From assembly GCA_964478165.1 (NCBI GenBank), contig CAYZGU010000016.1:96442-160441 (forward strand): 64,000 bases of DNA, read 5' to 3'. Made by a program: the position numbers and the translations under genes. The first letter of the stretch is position 1; each line of letters begins with the position of its first letter. Shown in pieces: positions 56,580-64,000 of the stretch. The DNA comes from CAYZGU01 sp964478165 (lineage in GTDB: Bacteria; Poribacteria; WGA-4E; JAJDTR01). Below the pieces are notes generated by a model that worked only from the letters and a program-made list of their open reading frames with translations, had not been told where the DNA came from and searched no databases.

Positions 56580-56887
56580 TTTTTCTCCTCTTTGGCTAAG
56601 TCTTCGATTAGCTGAATAAGAGACTCAACGTTGGCGTCTTTCTCGATTATCAATGAGAATTTCTGGTAATCGATGGAATTGATAATCGACTGTACAAACG
56701 GATTGAAAGCAAGAAGCACTTGACTCCCGAGAAAATTGAGCGGTTTACACATTTCAAGTGCCAGAATGGCAGGAACCGTCAGATGTCGTTCTACTATCCC
56801 CGTCGCAATTCGATGCAGAAGTGTCTGTTGTTCATCTTCCGAAATTTCGTCCAGCGTGAGTGGCAGTTTCGAATCGCGATCTATCAT
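56573..56887 (-). CDS. Conserved small protein paired with GlmL
   Basis: 104 residues if started at the ATG at 56887 (MIDRDSKLPLTLDE); an in-frame ATG at 56920 would add 11. Mostly helical: residues about 20-50 (HRIATGIVERHLTVPAILAL) and a moderately hydrophobic FLGSQVLLAFNPFVQSIINS, then an acidic/basic C-terminal helix. The VERHLTVPAI.ALE..KPL.FLGSQ..L pattern recalls small proteins of unknown function found beside GlmL or mutase genes (from memory). The stop overlaps the GlmL start, so it is translated first and probably works with it. Confidence 0.65.
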   Translation of the reverse strand: MIDRDSKLPLTLDEISEDEQQTLLHRIATGIVERHLTVPAILALEMCKPLNFLGSQVLLAFNPFVQSIINSIDYQKFSLIIEKDANVESLIQLIEDLAKEEKKC

Positions 56888-56920
56888 GATGTTGTAAAAC
56901 CCATTAACGTCGCTAAACAA

Positions 56921-57144
56921 ACAGACATGGATTAGAAGTCACTATGCGTGACACCATATCGCTAAAGACATCGATTTTTGCGCATGGAGTTGTCAAATCT
57001 CCAAATCGCGATCGACAATGTGTTGTCAATGTTCCTATATCATCCTAGCCATGTTGCACTGGTCGCCGCATCAGATGCGAATATTCTGATGCGCTTCATT
57101 ATCGAACAGGATTGAGGTTCATCCCAGATTCTTTTTGTTCAAAA
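56921..57144. other. Intergenic region upstream of the GlmL pair
   Basis: About 220 bases. Two TTGACAAC words occur on the minus strand (near 56982 and 57020), candidate -35 boxes, without a convincing -10. Confidence 0.3.
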
Positions 57145-57669
57145 TCAGGGTTGCGTTTTTGCTAATACATTTCGCATGATTTCTCCACGTCGAACGTATT
57201 CGGTGGATCCCTCACGGACGCGCATGATGTCTTCGTCCGTTGCACCACGTTTCACTTGCGCGGGCACTCCCATCGCAACGGTCTTACTAGGAATCTGTTG
57301 GCCCTCGCGAACCAATGTTCCCGCGGCTACGATTGCCTCCGATCCAATCTGAGCGCCGGAGAGAACGATTGCGCCCATTCCAATCAATGCACCGTTCCCA
57401 ATGGTACAAGCATGGATAATCGCGGCATGTCCGATTGTTACATCATCACCGATCACGACTGGAGAACCTGGATCAAGATGAACTACCGTACCATCCTGAA
57501 TATTCGAACGCGCCCCAATCATAATCCTGTCAATGTCTCCACGTAACACGCAATTGAACCAAATCCCGGACTGTTCCCCAATGACCACGTCACCGATAAT
57601 CATTGCACCTGGAGCGATAAATGCGCTTGAGTGAATCTTAGGAACGTGCCCTTCAACGTTTAGAATCAT
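57145..57669 (-). CDS. Gamma-class carbonic anhydrase family protein
   Basis: 174 residues of left-handed beta-helix with hexapeptide repeats (IGDVVIGEQSGIWF to GALIGMGAIVLSGAQIG) and a C-terminal helix. Metal ligands H64, H81 and H86 (TVVHLDPG, IGHAAIIHAC) are all present. Trimeric members hydrate CO2 or bind metals; many bacterial homologues (YrdA/PaaY type) have weak or no carbonic anhydrase activity or other hydrolase roles. Size fits the short CamH/YrdA group, without the acidic loop of Cam. Confidence 0.92.
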   Translation of the reverse strand: MILNVEGHVPKIHSSAFIAPGAMIIGDVVIGEQSGIWFNCVLRGDIDRIMIGARSNIQDGTVVHLDPGSPVVIGDDVTIGHAAIIHACTIGNGALIGMGAIVLSGAQIGSEAIVAAGTLVREGQQIPSKTVAMGVPAQVKRGATDEDIMRVREGSTEYVRRGEIMRNVLAKTQP

Positions 57670-57950
57670 AGTTTCGCCTCCAATATAGAATTAGACCGTC
57701 CTGCATTCTGCACGCGAATCTTGTAAGCGCAAAGTTCCAGAGTCTTGAGCCAGCATAAATAGTCCGGCAGCTCGTTTGGAAAGTCCTCAACATTCGCAAC
57801 ACTATGCTACAATGCCAACACCTCCATGGCTTGGTTCTCAAATGAAAGAGTCGAAAAACGACACACACGCCTTCGGTAATAGCGCACCAGACCAGATGCT
57901 CGGATACATCAAACCCCAAAGGATTCCCTAGCCGAAAGGGTTAGATACAG
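57670..57950. other. Intergenic region, nothing supported
   Basis: 280 bases. An 88-codon minus-strand frame is open but lacks motifs and a ribosome site, and I do not call it. Confidence 0.35.
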
Positions 57951-59702
57951 TCACGCGCATCTATTCTCCTTTAAAGGTTTCACAGAGTATATTTTTTTTA
58001 GATTTCGGCTGCCGATAACATATGATGCGCCCGCAACCAACACAAGGCTCAATATGGTAGAGGCACCAACCACCAGCGGAGTCATTATAGGCAAGATGCG
58101 GGGTAATATGCCCACTGACAGATCCTGCACGGCAATATCAGTCAGCGCCACTGCCGGAGCAATCACGAGGATTCCATTGAGCATCATACCGGCTATCATT
58201 GTTGCAATTCGAATAACCGATTCTGCTCTGAGTAGAGAATTTCTTGTTTCAATCCCCGCTATCCACGGAAGCGTACCAATAGCAGTATTAAGGGAGGTTA
58301 CTGTCGCAGTAATCAAAAATGTGCCGCAGAGTACCGGCATCCACAAATGCATGGGAACTTGAAAGAGGATGACACCTAACAGAACCCAAATCTCTGCATA
58401 GAACGCCGTACACACCAATGCAATAAGAAGCCTACTATGAAAAATCACATCTGAGGAGATTGGGCTCGATCTCAGCAACCACCATGTTTTGGTCTCGGTT
58501 TTGAACCCACCCCACGTTAATCCAAGCGTCACAATAATGCTGTAGAATATTGCCTGTATAGCGAGCCTAAATAGCGCAACCTGCCCGTTCTGACCGTCCA
58601 GATTAATCCCTCTGACTTCATAGGCAGATGAAATAAGAGTTACCAGAAGTATCAGAGTTAACATGATTGCCATGGAGAACCGTCCGCGGTGCCTGATGAA
58701 AACCCAGAAGTCTTTTCTCATCATCGATCGGATCTTGCCACGCCCGAGCGCTGACAACCATGGGCGCGTAGTCAACTTTCTCTTCCGTCGAACCTCTACA
58801 CATTTAGCACGTTCCCAGCTTTGCACGTAGAATCTGGAGGCAAGAAAGAACGCCACGAGTGGCGTTCCAATGGCTGCCACCACTAGTTTGCATACCCATT
58901 GCCATCGGACTATATCAGCGCCTGGCAACCAGGCCATCATCAAGTTCACAACCCAAAGTTGGGGAGACCAGTCTGGCATAGGAATTCTAATCCCAGTCAG
59001 GAGCAACTGTATCAGTCGATCGGGCTCATCAACCAAAAGAAGGCTCATGACAAGCAGAAACCCAGCGCAGATTCCTAGTAAGACACACAGAAACTTGATG
59101 GCGCGAATCAACAGTCCTGAGGAGAAGAAACGAACAATGAGCATCATTCCCACCGTGGCCTGACTTACAACGATCAAATGGAAACAAAGGCACGTTGGCA
59201 GGAGCGCACAATAGAAATGCCACGGCAGATTAAATAGCTGACCAAACGCAATCCAGGGCGGCATCAGCCACACGAACATGCTTAAGAGATTTGAAGCAAT
59301 TAGTTCAGCAAGCTTTACACCGAAAATGGTCGAGGGTGATAACGGCAATGACAGAAGATGGGAGATTTCCGCGGCTTCATATAGCCGCTTCAGCGATCCT
59401 TCCATTACATCTTTCACAACAACAAGAGCGCCAAACGTCATGAACACACTGACAATCTTTAGTACGATAGGAACTTGGTCATCGGTAACCTGGCCGAGAA
59501 CAGAACGCCCAATCAAGTACAATGCAGTGAGGAACACGACAAGTCCAAGCAGGTGGATTAGACCTTTCCGCCTTTGGTCTGCGCCATATCGAATGCGATT
59601 TAGCCAGCAGCGCCAACTTAAACTCAACAAAATTTTGAAAATTCGCATATTTAGAATACAGAGCAAATACTTTCCGTTTCTATCTGCTAATGGCTGAAAC
59701 AC
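57951..59702 (-). CDS. ABC-2 type exporter permease
   Basis: 583 residues (565 if started at Met19, 59648, MRIFKILLSLSWRCW). Twelve or so membrane helices in two groups, with a basic cytosolic stretch between them (RKRKLTTRPWLSALGRGKIR, about 305-325) followed by MMRKDFWVFIRHRGRFSMAI. That layout is typical of putative ABC-2 exporters with two fused halves. The ATPase gene lies 90 bases upstream on the same strand. Substrate unknown; membrane export of a lipid, peptide or drug is possible. Confidence 0.85.
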   Translation of the reverse strand: MFQPLADRNGKYLLCILNMRIFKILLSLSWRCWLNRIRYGADQRRKGLIHLLGLVVFLTALYLIGRSVLGQVTDDQVPIVLKIVSVFMTFGALVVVKDVMEGSLKRLYEAAEISHLLSLPLSPSTIFGVKLAELIASNLLSMFVWLMPPWIAFGQLFNLPWHFYCALLPTCLCFHLIVVSQATVGMMLIVRFFSSGLLIRAIKFLCVLLGICAGFLLVMSLLLVDEPDRLIQLLLTGIRIPMPDWSPQLWVVNLMMAWLPGADIVRWQWVCKLVVAAIGTPLVAFFLASRFYVQSWERAKCVEVRRKRKLTTRPWLSALGRGKIRSMMRKDFWVFIRHRGRFSMAIMLTLILLVTLISSAYEVRGINLDGQNGQVALFRLAIQAIFYSIIVTLGLTWGGFKTETKTWWLLRSSPISSDVIFHSRLLIALVCTAFYAEIWVLLGVILFQVPMHLWMPVLCGTFLITATVTSLNTAIGTLPWIAGIETRNSLLRAESVIRIATMIAGMMLNGILVIAPAVALTDIAVQDLSVGILPRILPIMTPLVVGASTILSLVLVAGASYVIGSRNLKKIYSVKPLKENRCA

Positions 59703-59792
59703 TTCGGCTTCCCAATTATGCCTGATGGATTCCCATTAACCCATTCCGAGGTGGCATCCTCCGATTGAGGTTAATAACAACGACGAGGGTAC

Positions 59793-60551
59793 CTACAAAC
59801 TCTCACCTCGCTCGCGTTCTTTGCAGCTCGCGGTTTCGGTAAGATTCATAAAGACATCTTCTAGACTGCGATTCGCATGCGTGCTTGTTTGGCACAATTC
59901 CCTCACAGTTCCAATCGCAGTCAAATGTCCTTTATCGATAATACCGATACGATCGCAGACACGCTCAGCAATTTCAAGTATATGCGTTGTCATAAACACC
60001 GTACATCCCAGGTCACATTTTTCGCGGAGAATCTCCTTGACCGTGCGCGCGCTTTTCGGATCAAGACCGCTCGTGGGCTCATCCAAAAAGAGCACACGGG
60101 GTTCGTGGACCAGTAGCGCTGTCAACAAAAGCTTCTTCTGCATTCCGTGCGAATAACTCTTGATAAGTTGATCTCCTGGGTAGCGCAGATCAAAACGATC
60201 GAGCAGTTCTTCCATAATGCCCTCAGAACGCTTGGGAGTCACCTCGTATAGGTCCGCAATGAAACGCACAAACTGCCGACCGGTCAGCGCATCGTAAAGA
60301 TCTACCGTGTGAGACATTAATCCGGTAACTGATTTAACCTTCAATGCGTCAGTTTGAACATCGTATCCGCAAACTCTCGCGCTGCCCGAAGTAGGTCTAA
60401 TTAAGCCAGCGAGAATGTTTATAGTCGTTGTCTTCCCAGCACCATTCGGGCCGAGGAAGCCAAACAGTTCACCCGATTCGATTTCCATTGTCAAGCGATT
60501 AACCGCACTCAAATCCCCAAATCGCTTGGTAACAGCCGAGACTGAAATCAT
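59793..60551 (-). CDS. ABC-2 exporter ATP-binding protein
   Basis: 252 residues. Walker A GPNGAGKTT (about 34-42), signature SYSHGMQKK (about 135-143), Walker B RVLFLDEPTSGLDP (about 153-166) and the switch His in TTHILEIAERVCDRIG. This is the CcmA/DRA subfamily that drives ABC-2 permeases; the SHGMQKK form is common there. It pairs with the permease downstream. Confidence 0.93.
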   Translation of the reverse strand: MISVSAVTKRFGDLSAVNRLTMEIESGELFGFLGPNGAGKTTTINILAGLIRPTSGSARVCGYDVQTDALKVKSVTGLMSHTVDLYDALTGRQFVRFIADLYEVTPKRSEGIMEELLDRFDLRYPGDQLIKSYSHGMQKKLLLTALLVHEPRVLFLDEPTSGLDPKSARTVKEILREKCDLGCTVFMTTHILEIAERVCDRIGIIDKGHLTAIGTVRELCQTSTHANRSLEDVFMNLTETASCKERERGESL

Positions 60552-61086
60552 AATAACACTTTAGTACAATTGTGACTCCGCCACATAAACACCCAGGTCC
60601 AATGGGCTGATCGGAATAATAGGATTGGCCAGCGTATGACAAGCTTTCTTCTGGAATCTCAAGGAGATGAATTATACCACAACTTTTCAAATCTTGGAAA
60701 CAATATGATTCGTTCGAGCCTGTTCTCCTAGAAGTCCATGGGACCCTACCGCTAGCAAATATCCCTACTGATAATTATAACTCATGTATCGGACTATCAG
60801 TCTTTTTTCTCCTGGTTGTTCAAGCCCATACCTCGCTTGAACGAGCACGACTGCAGATACTGAATCTGATAACTTGAACACCGCCCAATCGTTAGAACAG
60901 CACCTAATAAGTCGACGCTTGTCGAAGCGGAACATCCCGGCGATAAAGGCACTCCTGAACGCCCCAATCGTTCTTCACCATAAAACAAACGCGACCCGGA
61001 GCGCCCGTAAGGGAACGCTTTACCGATTGTTTGGGCAACGCAGCCTAGATGACTGAACATCATTCTTCATTTCGTCTTCGCCGAAT
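60552..61086. other. Intergenic region, nothing supported
   Basis: About 530 bases with only short unremarkable frames on both strands (for example 60874-61056 plus). No promoter or hairpin stands out. Confidence 0.35.
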
Positions 61087-61863
61087 CTAACGCTCTTCAA
61101 TCATGAAATGTAGAACGTTAGACTGTAGATCAGTGGTTCCACGAAGGGAGTCCAAGGGAAGATAGATTTCAGACAACTCCTCTGCCTGTTGCTGCAGTGC
61201 TTTAATAAAGCGCTCTAGACCGGCGATCTGTTTTTTTCTTGTGTGAGACGCGATTTTCGATTTCGCTCGTACTCTGGCAATTCGTTGCTCGGCATCGTGA
61301 ATCAGCAGCGACTCAGCCGAAAGAGTTTCCTTGTAGACTTTCAGATGCATTAACAATTGTAGTGTGTAATTCCCTGATTTTAGCTCGTAATTATCCTGAA
61401 GGTCTTTCAGAATCACGCTTCTAACTGAGTACGCTGATAATTTAAGCCCTGGAATACACTCGACTTTCCTACCCGCCCGAACGAGCTCTCTTTTTACATT
61501 TTGGAACGCGTGAGGCTTCCTAGTCTCGACAATCGTTCCTTGTTCGTCCTTGATGAGCACATTCGCAAGCAGTACTTCGCTCTCTACGATAGAATGGGGT
61601 ACAAGAAGCTCGAATGGCCCTGTTTCAATTGCAACCTCAAGGAAGATTGGGTCATCAGGACCAAAAAGAAGCGGTCGAGATGGAAGACGAAGACGGGCGA
61701 CAAATGCCTCTTCTAGTGTTTTCCCTTCACTCTTTCGTAGGAGCGTTCGGCTCGAATCCTCTACAGTGTTTTCGCTTTGGCGTGCTGATTTCACATTTAG
61801 ATTTGCCACAGTGTGGCAACCACAAACCGCGATGGACGCCAAAGCTAAAAAGAGAACTTTCAT
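61087..61863 (-). CDS. Putative lipoprotein of unknown function
   Basis: 258 residues. An N-terminal signal (VLFLALASIAVCGC, lipobox Cys16) suggests a lipoprotein. The middle (about 60-185) alternates hydrophobic residues like a beta-sandwich: LFGPDDPIFLEVAIETG, VESEVLLANVLIKDEQGTIV, YELKSGNYTLQLLMHLKVY. The C-terminus (about 190-240) is a charged helix with heptad-like spacing (AEQRIARVRAKSKIASH...LQQQAEELSEIYLPL), probably a coiled coil. I recognise no family. It stands alone. Confidence 0.6.
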   Translation of the reverse strand: MKVLFLALASIAVCGCHTVANLNVKSARQSENTVEDSSRTLLRKSEGKTLEEAFVARLRLPSRPLLFGPDDPIFLEVAIETGPFELLVPHSIVESEVLLANVLIKDEQGTIVETRKPHAFQNVKRELVRAGRKVECIPGLKLSAYSVRSVILKDLQDNYELKSGNYTLQLLMHLKVYKETLSAESLLIHDAEQRIARVRAKSKIASHTRKKQIAGLERFIKALQQQAEELSEIYLPLDSLRGTTDLQSNVLHFMIEER

Positions 61864-62533
61864 AGGTTGCTCTTCTACCGATCTGGTACCACAATCTTAC
61901 CAGCGCTCTGACGGGTCAAGAGCCAGATCGCCAACACGTTGCAGATAGTGATGACCATTGCGTGTGGTTCTATATCCGAAAATTACGAATGCGCGGACCA
62001 GGAGTCTTGCGTCATAGTCCCTCTTCCCTTCCGCCAGGTGTTTCGGGCCCCAACCGTATGGTGAAAAGTGTTAAGGCAACTTCTCATGGCTCTGAAGTGA
62101 AGATTTCTAATCCAGTACAGTTTCTTTTCAATAATGCAGAATATCACGTAGGATTTACGGCATGAAATTCAAACACGGTTCTACCGCATCTCTGCCTACC
62201 TTACTGTGACTAGCGAGACGCAACTGACAACGCTCCTTGAGCGATAGTAACATGTCTTGATTTACAGTGTCAAGCGAACTCCATGTCGAGATGCCACAGT
62301 TGTGCTCCATCACAATATTGTTGATGTATATCTGACCACATGATATGATACCGGACTTTCTGTTTGGTTTCAATATGATTCAACCTAAAATGTGGAACGT
62401 TTCAACGTCATGAAAATCGGTCGTCTCTATACATTATGTAGCTTACGGATTGTGACAGACATGACAAGCATCGCTCACCTAGAGCACGATATAGGTTAAT
62501 CTGCAAACATCTAAATTAGAAGGGAACCAAGGA
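61864..62533. other. Upstream region of the CotH-like gene
   Basis: About 670 bases between divergent genes; no coding frame is convincing. It should hold promoters for both neighbours, but I cannot point to clear boxes. Confidence 0.35.
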
Positions 62534-64000
62534 ATGCAAACCAATTCACAGCTATTAATGCTAGCTTTGGGAACCGCATTGTGTATTCTGAGTGCCCCAG
62601 GCTCCGCAGCGTCTAAAACATTGACCTTGCACGATGTCTTTCCGACCAATCGTGTGCTAGACATCCAACTCACGCTCGACGACGAGGATTGGGACACCCT
62701 TCGCAATCAATCACGCACTTTTAACACAGCACTTCACGGGAGTCGAAAACTTACGCCAATCGAATCCCCCTATACCTATTTTGATGCCATGGTCACAATT
62801 GACGGCAAAGCATTTGGCAATGTCGGCGTTCGTAAGAAAGGATTTCTTGGATCGCTTAGCAGGAGCCGCCCTTCGCTGAAGGTTAAACTCAATCACGTGA
62901 CAAAAGAAAATCACATTGAAGGTCTGACTAATTTGACATTAAATAACAATTTACAAGACGAGAGCCTACTAAGCCAATTCATGGGTTATGGCCTCTTCAA
63001 TGCTGCGGGCTCACCCGCGCCTCGGTGTGCTTACGCCAAAGTGACCGTAAATGGCAGGAATCTTGGAGTCTATTCACACGTAGAAACAGTTCGGAAATCG
63101 ATGCTAAAGCGTTCGTTTGGCAATGACCAAGGCACCTTGTACGAAGGACCATATGTCGATTTTTACGACGGCTGGGTTGGCAGTTTTGACCACAAACTTG
63201 GAAAAGATAAGCGCGGTAGGAAGAAGATTAACCAACTAATAAGAACTCTCACCAACAAGCACGAAAACATGCCCGAACGAATTTCCAAATTGGTCAATCT
63301 GGATGCGTTCTATACCTTTTGGGCGCTGGAAGGACTTCTCGGATTTTGGGATGGATATTCTGGAAACAACAACAATTATTTCATTTATCTCGAACCAGGA
63401 AGCGAAACATTTCACTTCTTGCCATGGGGCGCAGACTCGCTGTTTACGAATCTGAGCAAGCTCGAACACATGAATGACCGGGGGGCCCCAATTTCTGTCA
63501 AGACGCAAGGTCTGCTTGCTCACACACTATATCAACTCGAATCTGGTCGTCAGCGCTACGCCAAAACACTCATTGAACTCATTGAGAAGCACTGGAATGA
63601 AGAGCAATTGTTAACGGAGACAAAGCGCATCGAATCAATGGTCAGACCACACATGGTGGAATCTCAACTTTTCGCCAAGAATGAATCAGAGGGAAAGGGA
63701 ACCTTTGATTACGCAATTCAATCAGCCCGGGATTTTATCCGTCGCCGACGTTCCGAAATCACTGAAGAAATTGCGAATGGAATGCCCGAATGGGAAAAGA
63801 TACCACATATGCCATTCGTTACCCAGAATCGTTCTGCCCAGCGCGATAACAAAAACAGAAACGCGATTTTGCACGCGGTAAGAACTGGAAAGCTTCAAAC
63901 GCTTAAAGACGAATTAGCTAACGGTGGCGATATCAATGCGAGAGACCGTGATTTTGGAGTTACTCCTTTGGCTTGGAGCGCGCTGCTAGGACACACGCAA
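62534..64000 (+). CDS. CotH-kinase family protein with ankyrin repeats, C-terminus outside window
   Basis: Open for 489 codons to the window edge. A signal peptide (about 5-26, ending GSAAS) precedes a CotH domain: LDIQLTLDDEDWDTL, RKKGFLGSLSRSRPSLKVKL, LTLNNNLQDESLLSQFMGY, GRNLGVYSHVETVRKSML and DGYSGNNNNYFIYL. The C-lobe segment usually written PWDxD is PWGADSLF, so the first Asp is Gly. From about residue 450 ankyrin-like sequence begins (ILHAVRTGKLQTLKDELANG, INARDRDFGVTPLAWSALLG). CotH proteins are atypical secreted kinases in spore formers and occur widely in exported proteins of other bacteria. The ankyrin fusion suggests protein binding. Confidence 0.85.
   Translation, partial: MQTNSQLLMLALGTALCILSAPGSAASKTLTLHDVFPTNRVLDIQLTLDDEDWDTLRNQSRTFNTALHGSRKLTPIESPYTYFDAMVTIDGKAFGNVGVRKKGFLGSLSRSRPSLKVKLNHVTKENHIEGLTNLTLNNNLQDESLLSQFMGYGLFNAAGSPAPRCAYAKVTVNGRNLGVYSHVETVRKSMLKRSFGNDQGTLYEGPYVDFYDGWVGSFDHKLGKDKRGRKKINQLIRTLTNKHENMPERISKLVNLDAFYTFWALEGLLGFWDGYSGNNNNYFIYLEPGSETFHFLPWGADSLFTNLSKLEHMNDRGAPISVKTQGLLAHTLYQLESGRQRYAKTLIELIEKHWNEEQLLTETKRIESMVRPHMVESQLFAKNESEGKGTFDYAIQSARDFIRRRRSEITEEIANGMPEWEKIPHMPFVTQNRSAQRDNKNRNAILHAVRTGKLQTLKDELANGGDINARDRDFGVTPLAWSALLGHTQ

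Noticed and set aside
57653..57919. An 88-codon minus-strand open frame upstream of the carbonic anhydrase gene
   Set aside because: No recognised motif, no ribosome site, and it overlaps the start of a well-supported gene.

Overview
The window is bacterial, with moderate GC, and mixes conserved housekeeping genes with many sugar and sugar-acid catabolic enzymes. These include four xylose-isomerase-like TIM barrels, three Gfo/Idh/MocA dehydrogenases, GH127, L-rhamnose mutarotase, a cyclase-family hydrolase, a ThDP enzyme and ribokinase. There are also large secreted Ca-repeat and beta-barrel proteins, a CotH-type protein, and several decaying genes. This content resembles Candidatus Poribacteria or related uncultured sponge or marine lineages. 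That assignment is inference from gene content; no rRNA gene is present to confirm it.

Layout. 0-7.2 kb (minus): a LolD/MacB-like ABC system with two ATPases and two FtsX-type permeases, plus a YbgC-like thioesterase; one permease has an in-frame amber codon. 7.5-9.3 kb: an EamA-like membrane protein and a GT4 glycosyltransferase. 10.2-13 kb: GH127 and a transaldolase-like aldolase. 13.5-17.3 kb: rsmE, mtaB, purN and a TIM barrel, followed by a luciferase-type monooxygenase remnant and tRNA-Leu(CAA). 18.9-23.4 kb: TIM barrel, D-2-hydroxyacid dehydrogenase and glnD. 23.7-26.4 kb: a decayed MDR reductase, a perfect dif-like inverted repeat with a 6-nt centre, a tyrosine recombinase and a ribbon-helix-helix protein. 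26.5-34.1 kb: a 1673-residue subtilisin/M6-like/beta-barrel protein, then an ECF sigma factor, an anti-sigma factor and an HtrA-like protein that lacks its catalytic His. 34.2-40.4 kb: rarA, a CxxCH/Ca-repeat protein, an aminotransferase pseudogene, an RlmL-type methyltransferase and a ThDP enzyme.

41.0-41.9 kb is the most notable part. Two tandem small lipoprotein genes carry heavy-metal-associated (HMA) domains. In each, the first Cys of the GMTCxxC metal motif is an in-frame TGA, followed at an identical 23-nt distance by a hairpin with a 3-nt loop starting with G. I read them as selenoproteins (UxxC HMA domains) with bacterial SECIS elements.

42.4-43.5 kb is a decayed rtcB. 44-54.4 kb is a carbohydrate-acid catabolic neighbourhood ending in ribokinase behind a near-consensus sigma70 promoter that overlaps a palindrome. 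54.7-57.7 kb holds a GlmL/MutL-type protein with a small partner, and a gamma carbonic anhydrase. 58-60.5 kb is an ABC-2 exporter. 61-64 kb holds a putative lipoprotein and a CotH-kinase-family protein with ankyrin repeats that runs off the window.
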